This document shows positions 26,655 to 34,405 of a stretch of DNA of 64,000 bases, piece after piece. Made by a program: the position numbers and the translations under genes. The stretch is from an uncultured Flavobacteriales bacterium (GTDB lineage: Bacteria; Bacteroidota; Bacteroidia; Flavobacteriales; UBA1820), in NCBI GenBank assembly GCA_902478645.1, contig CABSLV010000002.1, positions 1 to 64,000 of the forward strand, in the 5' to 3' direction. The stretch's first letter is position 1, and every line of letters starts with the position of its first letter. The notes beneath the pieces are model-generated. The model did not search any database. It was given only the letters and a program-made list of their open reading frames with translations, and was not told where the DNA came from.

Positions 26655-28535
26655 TTATTCATTATAGATTTCCATTGGATCTATCGACAGTATCCGGCCT
26701 TCTATCAGAGTTATCCAGGCTCTTCCATCAGGTCCTTCCACTATCTTGTTCGCTGCAGAGTTACCCGCATCGAACGTCCATTTTACGGCTCCGGTCTTCC
26801 CTTCCACCGCAAATACCTGTCCACGTCTGTTGGTCAGGAAAACGAGACCATTTTCCATCTCGGCAGGCGGACACGGAGTGTGTTCGTAACCGTATTTGCA
26901 ATCCGAAGCCCAGACTTGCTCGAAATCATCCGAAGCCGTCGAAGCGCAAACCAGCACATCATTCATGGTTTTGGCGTACACCCGCTCCCCATCCTTTGAC
27001 AGACAAAGAGCTTCGCGTACTTTATTAAGGTTTGTTCTCCAAAGTTGTTTTCCGTCGGCAAGATTTATCGCCGTCATTCTGTTGTCAGGTGCCACGATGA
27101 ACACCTTCCCATGACTTACCGCCGGAACTACATTGCCGGGCGAATAGAGTTTCTGCGCGCTGCCGTTGGTCCACCTCCACACCACATCGCCATTTTCCCG
27201 ATCGATGCAGTAGAGGTACTTGTCCCAACAACCGGCCAATACCCGATCCCCGGCTATGGTAGGACGGCCCTGGAAAAGACCGTCGCCTATTTTCTTTTTC
27301 CAGATCACACGGCCCGTCTTGCAGTCGAACTTGACAAATTCGCCGAAACTACCGCCAATGTATCCGTATCCTTTTTCATCGGCCACGCCATCGCCCGGCA
27401 CCGCCGATCCCATGTTGAAACTCCAGAGTTTCTTTCCATTCTTGGGATTATAGCCTGCAATCTCTCCGTCCGAAACAGCCGCAACGACTACACCCGCCCC
27501 TACGAAAGGAGTAGAATAAATGGTCGGCCCTTTAGGAGTCTGCCAAAGCAGCTTCTTCGTCTTGATATCCAAGCATTTCAGACGACCTTCCGATGTGCCA
27601 TATACGATAGTCCGCTTCGTGGGGAAGCATACACCCGTATAGACAGAAGCAGAATCCTGATAGGAGAAAGGCACCTTTACCGCATCGTGCATCGGTTCAT
27701 GGTACACACCCTCGAACGGCTCGCCGATGGCGGACAAATCGCCGTTTTGAGGGATAACCCAACCGAGTTCCTCAGCATATCCATTCTTTTCCTGATGCTT
27801 GGCGATACGGATCGAATCCTGCGTAAAGACAACCGAATTGTACACCCCATTGTCCGAAGGCTTACCCAGCATCGTAATGGCCATAAAACCGGGAATACCG
27901 TCGTAGTTCTTGAGCCAGAACGAGTGGTGATGTCCGTTGATATGCAGAATGGTATTGTATTTCTTGAGGACATTGACCACATCCTTATAATTGGAAAGCC
28001 CCTCACCCAGCGGGTAATGAGCCACCGACACCACCTTCTTGCCCGGACGATAACGCTTCGAGAGTTCCTCGTCGAGCCAAATGATGTCTTCTTTCTTCAC
28101 AGCCCCGTCTCCCATCTTCATGTAAGGGCCGGTCGAATAACCTATAAATATATAATCACCCGCCTCGACAACGAAGCGGTCGTTTTTCCAAAGATCCGTA
28201 ATCGTTTTGCAAGCGCTTTCCGACCAGTTGGTCTCATGATTACCCGGAACAAAGAAATAGGGCACCTGCAGCGCCTTGAGTTTGTTATACACGTTTTGCA
28301 ATTCAGCGTCGGAACCCACATTGGATACGTCGCCGGAAACAATCACAAAATCATACCCCGATTTGTTCACATGTTCGATAGCCTGCGAAAGATTTTCATC
28401 AGCCACCGATCCGGGAGAAATATGCGTATCGGTAAACACCGCCACACGCAATGTATCACCCACCTGCATCTGCGCTCCAAGAGCCAGACACATAAGTGAG
28501 AGAACTAACGAGAACAAACCCTTCAAAAGTCTCAT
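26655..28535 (-). CDS. Secreted metallophosphoesterase fused to a PQQ-type beta-propeller
   Basis: The 626-residue protein has a signal peptide (cleavage near GAQ, residue 22). Residues 30-250 form a calcineurin-like phosphoesterase: DTH (36-38), GDVSN (68-72), GNHE (98-101), HYPLG and GHHHS supply the metal ligands. Residues about 300-626 are a PQQ/WD-like propeller with repeats such as GTSEGRLKCLDIKTKKLLWQTP and NPKNGKKLWSFNMG. It is first in the operon with SusC and SusD, so it likely acts on the imported substrate or on a surface ligand. The fusion is known in Bacteroidetes, but its substrate is not established to my knowledge. Confidence 0.88.
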   Translation of the reverse strand: MRLLKGLFSLVLSLMCLALGAQMQVGDTLRVAVFTDTHISPGSVADENLSQAIEHVNKSGYDFVIVSGDVSNVGSDAELQNVYNKLKALQVPYFFVPGNHETNWSESACKTITDLWKNDRFVVEAGDYIFIGYSTGPYMKMGDGAVKKEDIIWLDEELSKRYRPGKKVVSVAHYPLGEGLSNYKDVVNVLKKYNTILHINGHHHSFWLKNYDGIPGFMAITMLGKPSDNGVYNSVVFTQDSIRIAKHQEKNGYAEELGWVIPQNGDLSAIGEPFEGVYHEPMHDAVKVPFSYQDSASVYTGVCFPTKRTIVYGTSEGRLKCLDIKTKKLLWQTPKGPTIYSTPFVGAGVVVAAVSDGEIAGYNPKNGKKLWSFNMGSAVPGDGVADEKGYGYIGGSFGEFVKFDCKTGRVIWKKKIGDGLFQGRPTIAGDRVLAGCWDKYLYCIDRENGDVVWRWTNGSAQKLYSPGNVVPAVSHGKVFIVAPDNRMTAINLADGKQLWRTNLNKVREALCLSKDGERVYAKTMNDVLVCASTASDDFEQVWASDCKYGYEHTPCPPAEMENGLVFLTNRRGQVFAVEGKTGAVKWTFDAGNSAANKIVEGPDGRAWITLIEGRILSIDPMEIYNE

Positions 28536-28880
28536 TACGTTACACTTATGTTAAAATATTTTTTCGACTCCTCTGTAGGGAAACCATGAACCCCTCACAG
28601 GATATGTCTGAACAAAGATACATCTTAAAATGTAATTAGTACACCATTGGGCGATCAGCAATTAAAATTTTAAGTGTTTTTTCGACGAATCGAATTAATT
28701 AACATTTAAACACAGCAAAAACACCTGTTTTCAAATGTTAAAGAATTGTATCCCCTTTTTACCCGTGTTAAAAAAACATCAAAAGAAGCGTTTCCGATAC
28801 ATCTTCCCTTTCTGGAAGAAGTCGGCATAAAAAATCCTTTCAAAAAGGAGAAAAAAAAATTCCGCAACAAAAAACAGGAT
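28536..28880 (-). promoter_or_regulatory. Upstream region of the phosphoesterase-SusCD operon
   Basis: TATCTTTG (-7 type) at 28613-28620 on the minus strand predicts a start near 28606 and a leader of about 70 nt. A clear -33 TTTG is missing, which would suit activator dependence. The AT-rich DNA at 28620-28745 has no gene. A weak hairpin with TTTTTT (28829-28850, minus strand) probably ends the LytTR transcript. Confidence 0.6.
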
Positions 28881-29600
28881 TTAACGCAAAATTCTTTGCT
28901 GTTCTTCCGTAAGATACTTCCGAGTCATAGGAAGTCGTGTCCCGAGTACCTCGACAGAGTTACCATCCATCCAATCGATCTTGTCCACCGCTACCGTATA
29001 AGAACGGTGTATACGCAAGAATCGATCCGGGGGCAGAGCTGCCGTAAAATTGGACAAAGTATTGTACACCAAAAGGCTTCGCTTTTCACAAACGATCCTT
29101 ATATAATCCTTCACACTTTCGGCATAGGCAATCTCTTCCAACGGAAGACGCATGTACCGTTTGTTCACCTTTATAAAGACAAAATCGCGACCCCCCCCCC
29201 CCGGAGAACGCTGCTGGTTTTCATACGCCTGGCACAAGGCCAGTTGACGACGCAGCCGCTCCACACAGAAGGCCAGACGTTCTTCCGGGCAGGGCATCAC
29301 CAGGTAATCCACTACGCCTGCCACGCCATAACTCTGCGCCGCCCCCTCGCCGTCGCTCGACAAGACGACCAGAAGCGGCTTCGTAGCCTCCTCCGCCCGC
29401 AAAAGCAACGGCACTCCCGGAGCCAAAGCGACCTCGCTGTCCAGAAAGACAACCTCTGCCGACCGCTCTTGCAGATATTCCAACAAAGCGCGCAGCGTGT
29501 TGAATTGGCCCGAAAGTTCAAAATCGGGCAACTGGGAAAACACGTTCCGCAGAGCCTCTACACGGGATGTGTCGGAAGAAAGGATCAGTACATTTTTCAT
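28881..29600 (-). CDS. LytTR-family response regulator with a poly-G tract in its linker
   Basis: The 239-residue protein begins at the ATG at 29600. Residues 1-115 form a CheY-like receiver (MKNVLILSSD...; phosphoacceptor region VVFLDSE; Pro-Cys-Pro at the end of the domain). Residues about 140-239 are a LytTR DNA-binding domain (DFVFIKVNKRYMRLPLEEIAYAESVKDYIRI; FLRIHRSYTVAVDKI). Between them the linker SPGGGGR is coded by 12 consecutive G bases (29191-29202). No sensor kinase is adjacent. It lies upstream of the SusCD operon on the same strand and divergent from the DUF5009 operon, both possible targets. A longer in-frame extension (to 30146) overlaps the DUF5009 gene and is rejected. Confidence 0.88.
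   Translation of the reverse strand: MKNVLILSSDTSRVEALRNVFSQLPDFELSGQFNTLRALLEYLQERSAEVVFLDSEVALAPGVPLLLRAEEATKPLLVVLSSDGEGAAQSYGVAGVVDYLVMPCPEERLAFCVERLRRQLALCQAYENQQRSPGGGGRDFVFIKVNKRYMRLPLEEIAYAESVKDYIRIVCEKRSLLVYNTLSNFTAALPPDRFLRIHRSYTVAVDKIDWMDGNSVEVLGTRLPMTRKYLTEEQQRILR
29191..29202 (-). repeat. Homopolymer tract, 12 G on the coding strand
   Basis: Twelve C on the plus strand (12 G in the coding strand) lie inside the LytTR regulator gene, between the receiver and DNA-binding domains. It is the longest C/G homopolymer I see in the window. Confidence 0.95.
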
Positions 29601-29632
29601 TATTCTCCACAGGCCTTCGAGCGGCCATCGTC

Positions 29633-29684
29633 CAAAAATACGATTTTTCGACAAAAATATCCTTCTTTCGCCCCGAATGGCAAA
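29633..29684 (-). promoter_or_regulatory. LytTR-regulator promoter(s)
   Basis: On the minus strand TTTG (29684-29681), 21 nt, TATTTTTG (29659-29652) fits the full consensus. A second TATTTTTG lies at 29640-29633, closer to the ATG, and could be an alternative start. Confidence 0.75.
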
Positions 29685-29746
29685 TTCCAGTCCGATTTTT
29701 ACCGAAGTATTTGCCGATCGAGAGATATTTTTTGCCATAAATAGCC

Positions 29747-29754
29747 TAAATTTG
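29747..29754 (+). promoter_or_regulatory. Promoter -7 element of the DUF5009 operon
   Basis: TAAATTTG lies 60 nt before the DUF5009 ATG. There is no good -33 element at the right distance. Confidence 0.6.
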
Positions 29755-29813
29755 TCCGGAGGTGTCATTGGGACACCAAAAAAGGAAATCTTAACTATTT
29801 CAATCCGGAAAAA

Positions 29814-31001
29814 ATGGAAAAGAAAGAACGCATCAAGGCGATCGATGTCCTGCGCGGACTGACTGTCGCCACGATGATCATGGTAAACAACCCCGGTACT
29901 TGGGGGGCGATTTACCCCCCGCTCAAACACGCCGCATGGAGTGGTTGTACGCCTACCGACCTGGTATTCCCCTTCTTCATGTTTATCGTCGGGGCTTCTA
30001 TGTGGTTCGTCTTCAGCAAAGCCGGCCATCGGTTTGCCGGAGGCCTGGGCAAAAAAGTGATCAAGCGAGCCGTGATGATTTACCTGGTAGGTTTCCTGCT
30101 GGCCTGGTATCCGTTCTTCTCGTTCCCCATCGAACTGGTTCCGCATAAGTTCCTGGGCATGGAATTCTCCTTCCCCGCGATGAAAAACCTCGAAACGATC
30201 CGCATCATGGGAGTTTTGGCGCGCATCGGTGTAGCCTACGGACTGACCGGACTGCTGATCCTGTGGTTGAAGAAGGTAAAATACATCCTGGCAGCCGCCG
30301 TGGTGATCCTGCTCGGATACTGGGCGGTACTACACCTATTCTATACAGGCGAAAGTTTCATGGCCCTCGAAGGCAATGCCGTACAGCGGCTCGACCTGTG
30401 GCTCTTGGGTACGGCACACGTATATAAAGGTTATGGGACGGCCTTCGACCCCGAAGGCCTGCTCTCGACCCTGCCGTCGATGGTAAACATCATCCTGGGC
30501 TACATGGCCGGACGGTGCATTGTCCGAAACGAAAACAAACTTCTGGCCAGTCATCAACTGATGCTTTGGGGTGCACTCGGAGTGATGGTGGCTTTGGGTT
30601 GGGACTACGCATTCCCGATCAACAAGCCGATGTGGACCAGTTCCTATGTGCTGTTCTCCTGCGGATGGGCATCGATCCTGCTGGGAATGCTCATCTACGT
30701 AATCGACGTGCGTCACAAGGATCGCTGGACAAATCCTGCATTGGTCTTCGGGATGAACCCGCTGTTCATCTTCGCCCTCTCGGCCTTGGTTGCAAAGACG
30801 CTTGCTCTGATCAAGGTTCCGTACGACGGAGGCATGCTCTCGATGCAACCGTTCCTCTTCAAGACGATTTTCATTCCCTTGGGCGGACTGTTCACGGACG
30901 ACCTGCGGCTGGCTTCGCTGTTCTTCTCCATCTTCTACATCGTGCTGTTCTGGCTCATTGCCCGCATCCTGTACAAAAAGAACATCTTTATCAAACTCTA
31001 A
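29814..31001 (+). CDS. DUF5009/COG4299 multi-pass membrane protein, possible amino-sugar transporter or acyltransferase
   Basis: The 395-residue protein has about ten membrane helices and the family start RIKAIDVLRGLTVATMIMVNNPGTW, shared with NagX and the human heparan alpha-glucosaminide N-acetyltransferase. TPTDLVFPFFMFIVGASM follows. In Tannerella forsythia an inner-membrane MurNAc transporter (MurT) is encoded beside murK and murQ; I believe it is of this family, but cannot check. The nearby salvage genes make a sugar-import role attractive; acylation of a glycan is the alternative. It begins a three-gene plus-strand operon (11 nt to the next gene). Confidence 0.8.
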   Translation: MEKKERIKAIDVLRGLTVATMIMVNNPGTWGAIYPPLKHAAWSGCTPTDLVFPFFMFIVGASMWFVFSKAGHRFAGGLGKKVIKRAVMIYLVGFLLAWYPFFSFPIELVPHKFLGMEFSFPAMKNLETIRIMGVLARIGVAYGLTGLLILWLKKVKYILAAAVVILLGYWAVLHLFYTGESFMALEGNAVQRLDLWLLGTAHVYKGYGTAFDPEGLLSTLPSMVNIILGYMAGRCIVRNENKLLASHQLMLWGALGVMVALGWDYAFPINKPMWTSSYVLFSCGWASILLGMLIYVIDVRHKDRWTNPALVFGMNPLFIFALSALVAKTLALIKVPYDGGMLSMQPFLFKTIFIPLGGLFTDDLRLASLFFSIFYIVLFWLIARILYKKNIFIKL

Positions 31002-31012
31002 ACCCTGGGAAC

Positions 31013-31801
31013 ATGAAAAAATTCGCCCTCCTGTTGATGCTGCTGCCCGCGAGCCTGTGGGCACAAGTCCTCCACGTGGACAACCCGCAAGCGATGACTT
31101 GGGTGGAAGGTGCCATCGAACGCGGAGACCGCTCGGAAAAAAAGATCTCCCTGGTATTTACCTCGGATGGCTTCATCGACGGCTATCAGACGATCCGCGC
31201 TACCTTGAAAAAGCACAAGATCAAAGGAGCATTCTTTTTCACCGGTAACTTCTACCGCATACCCGAATGCGAACCCATCGTCAAGGGACTGAAAAAGGAC
31301 GGGCACTACCTCGGCCCGCATTCCGACCGGCATCTGCTCTGGTGTGCCTGGGAAGATCGGGACAGCCTGCTGGTGGACAAGATCGCTGTGTACAAGGACA
31401 TCATGGACAACTACGGAGAAATGGCCCGCTTCGGCATCAAGCTAAAGAACGCTCCGCTGATGATCCCTCCCTACGAATACTACAATGCAAAAACGGCCGC
31501 CTGGGCCAACGAATTGGGCGTACAACTGGTCAATTTCTCCCCGGGTACCGGGTCGAATGCCGACTACACCACCCCCGACGCTTCGAATTACCGCTCCAGC
31601 CAACAGATCTACGACCGCATCCTGGCCTATGAAGCCGAACACGAAGACGGCCTGAACGGATTTCTGTTGCTGGTCCACTTCGGGGTCGATCCGCGCCGCA
31701 CGGACAAATTTTACGACCGCCTGGACGACCTGATCGTCGAACTCCAGCGCAGAGGCTACGAGTTTGTCCCCATCACGGAACAGATCCGCGTAAAAAATTA
31801 A
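31013..31801 (+). CDS. Secreted polysaccharide-deacetylase-like protein (NodB fold)
   Basis: The 262-residue protein has a signal peptide (MKKFALLLMLLPASLWAQ) and a NodB-like domain. Motif 1 reads FTSDGF where active CE4 enzymes have TFDDG, so the metal-binding Asp is kept while the base Asp is Ser. Motif 2 is HSDRH (normal His pair, near residue 103), and motif 3 is PPYEY. CE4 enzymes remove N-acetyl groups from chitin, peptidoglycan or similar sugars. Whether this one is active is uncertain because of motif 1. It lies between DUF5009 and the GH9 gene with small gaps (11 and 34 nt), so all three are probably cotranscribed. Confidence 0.82.
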   Translation: MKKFALLLMLLPASLWAQVLHVDNPQAMTWVEGAIERGDRSEKKISLVFTSDGFIDGYQTIRATLKKHKIKGAFFFTGNFYRIPECEPIVKGLKKDGHYLGPHSDRHLLWCAWEDRDSLLVDKIAVYKDIMDNYGEMARFGIKLKNAPLMIPPYEYYNAKTAAWANELGVQLVNFSPGTGSNADYTTPDASNYRSSQQIYDRILAYEAEHEDGLNGFLLLVHFGVDPRRTDKFYDRLDDLIVELQRRGYEFVPITEQIRVKN

Positions 31802-31835
31802 AAACCTATTACATACATCACAAAACGACAAACTA

Positions 31836-33671
31836 ATGAAGAAAACATTATTTGCCATTCCCCTGCTGCTGGTCGGGGTGTTGCTCTTGGCCGGATGCGG
31901 CGGAGCGAACGTAAACGGATGGATCCGCATCAACCAGTTGGGTTACCTGCCCAAATCGGACAAAATCGCCGTCATGCTCATCCAGGATTCCGTACAGGCC
32001 GAGAAATCGGTCGAAGTCAAATCCTTCGTCCTGAAGGATTCCGCCACGGGAAAAACCGTCAAGAAATTCAAGGTAGAGGAAAACTTCGGCCCCTGGGAAC
32101 AGTTCGACAACGCCGTACGGCTGAATTTCTCCGACTTCCAGACCCCGGGAACCTACTACCTCGAAGCACGGGGAGTAAAATCGCCCTGCTTCCGCATCGG
32201 CACGCAGGTCTATGACGGTACGGCCGACTTCCTGCTGAACTACCTGCGCCAGCAGCGCTGCGGCTGGAACCCCTACCTGCAGGATTCCTGCCACGTTGAC
32301 GACGGTTTCATCGCCTGGTCCAACGACCGGCGCCTGGAGGGCAAGCACATCGACGTAGTAGGCGGATGGCACGATGCTACCGACTACCTGCAGTATTCCA
32401 CCACGTCGCTCAACACCATCTTCCAGATGCTCTTTGCCTACCAGCAAAACCCGCAAGCCTTCGGCGACCAGTACGATGCCAACGGCATGCCGGGTGCCAA
32501 CGGGATCCCCGACATCATCGACGAAGCTCGCTGGGGGCTCGACTGGGCACTGAAGATGAACCCGAAAAAAGGACTGATGTTCAACCAGATCGCTGACGAC
32601 CGCGACCACATCGGCTTCCGCCTGCCCACCAACGACCCGGCCCGCTACGGCCGGAAAGGTCCGGAACGCCCCGTTTACCAGGTAACCGGCGAACCGCAGG
32701 TGCGCGGCGAATTCATGAACAACACCACCGGAGTATCCAGCACGGCCGGCAAGTTCGCTTCCACCTTTGCCATGGGCGCACAAGTCCTGCAAGCGTTCGA
32801 TCCCGAATACGCCGCCAAACTCCGCACCAAAGCCAAGGAAGCCTACGAGTTTGCCTTGACCAAGCCGGGCGCACAACAAACCGCCAGCGTAGTTTCCCCC
32901 TACATCTATGCCGAGGACAACTGGGCGGATGACATGGAACTGGCCGCCATCCAACTGGACTACCTGGGACAAGGCGGGGAGTACATCGAGGAAGCCCTCA
33001 AATACGCTGCCATGGAGCCCGTTACCCCGTGGATGGGCGCCGATACGGCCAGCCACTACCAGTGGTATCCCTTCGTCAACCTGGGACACTATTTCCTGGC
33101 CCAGAACGCCAAGGGCGCCGAGCGCGACACGGTCATCGCTTACATGAAGAAAGGCTTGGAAGGCATCCTCAAACGCGGAGAGACCAATCCCTTCCTCAAC
33201 GGAGTGCCCTTTATCTGGTGTTCCAACAACCTGGTTGCGGCTGCCATCACCCAGTGCCGCCTCTACCAGCAACTCACCGGCAGCGACGAATTTGCCGAAA
33301 TGGAAGCCTCGCTGCGCGACTGGCTCTTCGGGTGCAACCCCTGGGGCACTTCGATGATCGTCGGGCTGCCTTCGTGGGGCGACTATCCGGAAGACCCGCA
33401 CTCCTCGTACCGCGATGGCGGCAAGAAACTGGTCTCCACCCCCGGTGGACTGGTGGACGGCCCGGTTTACTCGACCATCTACAACAGCCTGATTGGTATC
33501 CGCCTATCCAAGGAAGATGTCTACGCTCCGTTCCAGACCACACTGTGCGTGTACCATGACGACTACGGTGACTACTCGACCAACGAGCCGACCATGGACG
33601 GTACGGCCAGCCTGTCGTTCTACCTGTCCGCCATGCAGCAGATGGGGCAGAAACAGGCCGAGGGCAAATAA
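31836..33671 (+). CDS. Lipoprotein glycoside hydrolase family 9 (endoglucanase type)
   Basis: The 611-residue protein has a lipobox LLAGC (Cys21), an Ig-like N-terminal domain (WIRINQLGYLPKSDKIAVM, about 27-115), and a GH9 (alpha/alpha)6 barrel. The GH9 markers are GGWHDATDY (176-184, the nucleophile/water-activating Asp region) and DDYGDYSTNEPTMDG with the proton donor Glu584. GH9 enzymes cut beta-1,4-glucans and some exo-act on glucosamine or oligosaccharides. Cell-surface or periplasmic placement follows from the lipobox. Third gene of the DUF5009 operon; a perfect palindrome follows the stop by 5 nt. Confidence 0.92.
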   Translation: MKKTLFAIPLLLVGVLLLAGCGGANVNGWIRINQLGYLPKSDKIAVMLIQDSVQAEKSVEVKSFVLKDSATGKTVKKFKVEENFGPWEQFDNAVRLNFSDFQTPGTYYLEARGVKSPCFRIGTQVYDGTADFLLNYLRQQRCGWNPYLQDSCHVDDGFIAWSNDRRLEGKHIDVVGGWHDATDYLQYSTTSLNTIFQMLFAYQQNPQAFGDQYDANGMPGANGIPDIIDEARWGLDWALKMNPKKGLMFNQIADDRDHIGFRLPTNDPARYGRKGPERPVYQVTGEPQVRGEFMNNTTGVSSTAGKFASTFAMGAQVLQAFDPEYAAKLRTKAKEAYEFALTKPGAQQTASVVSPYIYAEDNWADDMELAAIQLDYLGQGGEYIEEALKYAAMEPVTPWMGADTASHYQWYPFVNLGHYFLAQNAKGAERDTVIAYMKKGLEGILKRGETNPFLNGVPFIWCSNNLVAAAITQCRLYQQLTGSDEFAEMEASLRDWLFGCNPWGTSMIVGLPSWGDYPEDPHSSYRDGGKKLVSTPGGLVDGPVYSTIYNSLIGIRLSKEDVYAPFQTTLCVYHDDYGDYSTNEPTMDGTASLSFYLSAMQQMGQKQAEGK

Positions 33672-33675
33672 TCTC

Positions 33676-33742
33676 TCCCCAAGTGCGGGCAAAAAAGGGG
33701 CGCAGCCAAAGGCTGCGCCCCTTTTTTGCCCGCACTTGGGGA
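33676..33742. repeat. Perfect 32-bp-arm palindrome with internal A6/T6, bidirectional terminator
   Basis: Positions 33676-33707 are the exact reverse complement of 33711-33742 around AAA. An inner GC-rich hairpin (33697-33721) is flanked by AAAAAA and TTTTTT, a bidirectional terminator core. Outside it the extra arm ends TCCCCAAG/CTTGGGGA, the same 8-nt ends as the palindrome at 16851-16908. Confidence 0.92.
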
Positions 33743-33767
33743 CACCGCCCTGCCCCCCTTCCCACCG

Positions 33768-34190
33768 CTACACGCGATGGAACATACACTCGTTGTAATA
33801 CTCGGTCGTCGTGTACATGTGCCGGGCGCGGTTGATCGCTTTTTTTAGTTCGATCACCTCGCGCGCCTGGGCAAAAGGCACCGGGATGTACTCCCGATGT
33901 CCGCCCTCGAAACCCAACAAAACGAAGTATTCCCTCGGGCTCTCCGAATCCATGTAACGGATCCAAAGCGAAAATGCCCCCAGCGACAGAAATCCCAGAC
34001 TCGGGGTAAAGACGATCAGAAAACCCAAAAGAACAATTCCCAGCAGCACCCGAAGCGCTCTGTCCTTGGGTTCGCGCACGCACATCTCTATCGAAACGAT
34101 GCTCTCTACCGCGCGGGTCGTATCCCCGTAATGGATCCACCGCTCGGTCAGCCACACCCCGTGCTGATGGTAGTAAACCTCTTCTGCCAT
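33768..34190 (-). CDS. Small membrane protein, DUF6232-like
   Basis: The 140-residue protein has an N-terminal beta segment (VYYHQHGVWLTERWIHYGDTTRAVESIVSIEM), two closely spaced membrane helices (about 48-64 and 66-78), and a C-terminal soluble part (YFVLLGFEGGHREYIPV...). This matches the general look of DUF6232 proteins, whose function is unknown. It has its own canonical promoter. The assignment to DUF6232 is from memory of the pattern and only moderate. Confidence 0.65.
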   Translation of the reverse strand: MAEEVYYHQHGVWLTERWIHYGDTTRAVESIVSIEMCVREPKDRALRVLLGIVLLGFLIVFTPSLGFLSLGAFSLWIRYMDSESPREYFVLLGFEGGHREYIPVPFAQAREVIELKKAINRARHMYTTTEYYNECMFHRV

Positions 34191-34238
34191 ACCTGCAAAC
34201 GATTTTATTCTTCCTCTTCCCTCCGCTTATCCTTACGG

Positions 34239-34270
34239 CAAAAATAGAGGATAGCAAAATCCCTTGCAAA
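34239..34270 (-). promoter_or_regulatory. Promoter of the DUF6232-like gene
   Basis: On the minus strand TTTG (34270-34267), 20 nt, TATTTTTG (34246-34239). A second TATATTTG lies upstream at 34299-34292. Confidence 0.8.
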
Positions 34271-34339
34271 TATTTTGCGGTATTTTTCGCTCAAATATAA
34301 TTTTTCCGATCGCTCCATTTTAACACGCAGCGACAGGAA

Positions 34340-34384
34340 CGACAACCCCCGCCCACGTAGAGCCTACGCAAGCGGGGGTTGTCG
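34340..34384 (-). terminator. Hairpin after the FAD/Fe-S oxidoreductase gene
   Basis: CGACAACCCCCGC (34340-34352) pairs with GCGGGGGTTGTCG (34372-34384); an inner GTAG/CTAC pairing shortens the loop. It is 22 nt after the stop. No T tract follows on the minus strand, so it may stabilise or process RNA rather than terminate alone. Confidence 0.6.
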
Positions 34385-34405
34385 AAAAAATAGATAAAAC
34401 CTCCT

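Noticed and set aside
29601..30146. N-terminal extension of the LytTR regulator
   Set aside because: It would overlap the DUF5009 gene on the other strand and include both promoters; the CheY-like domain begins at 29600.
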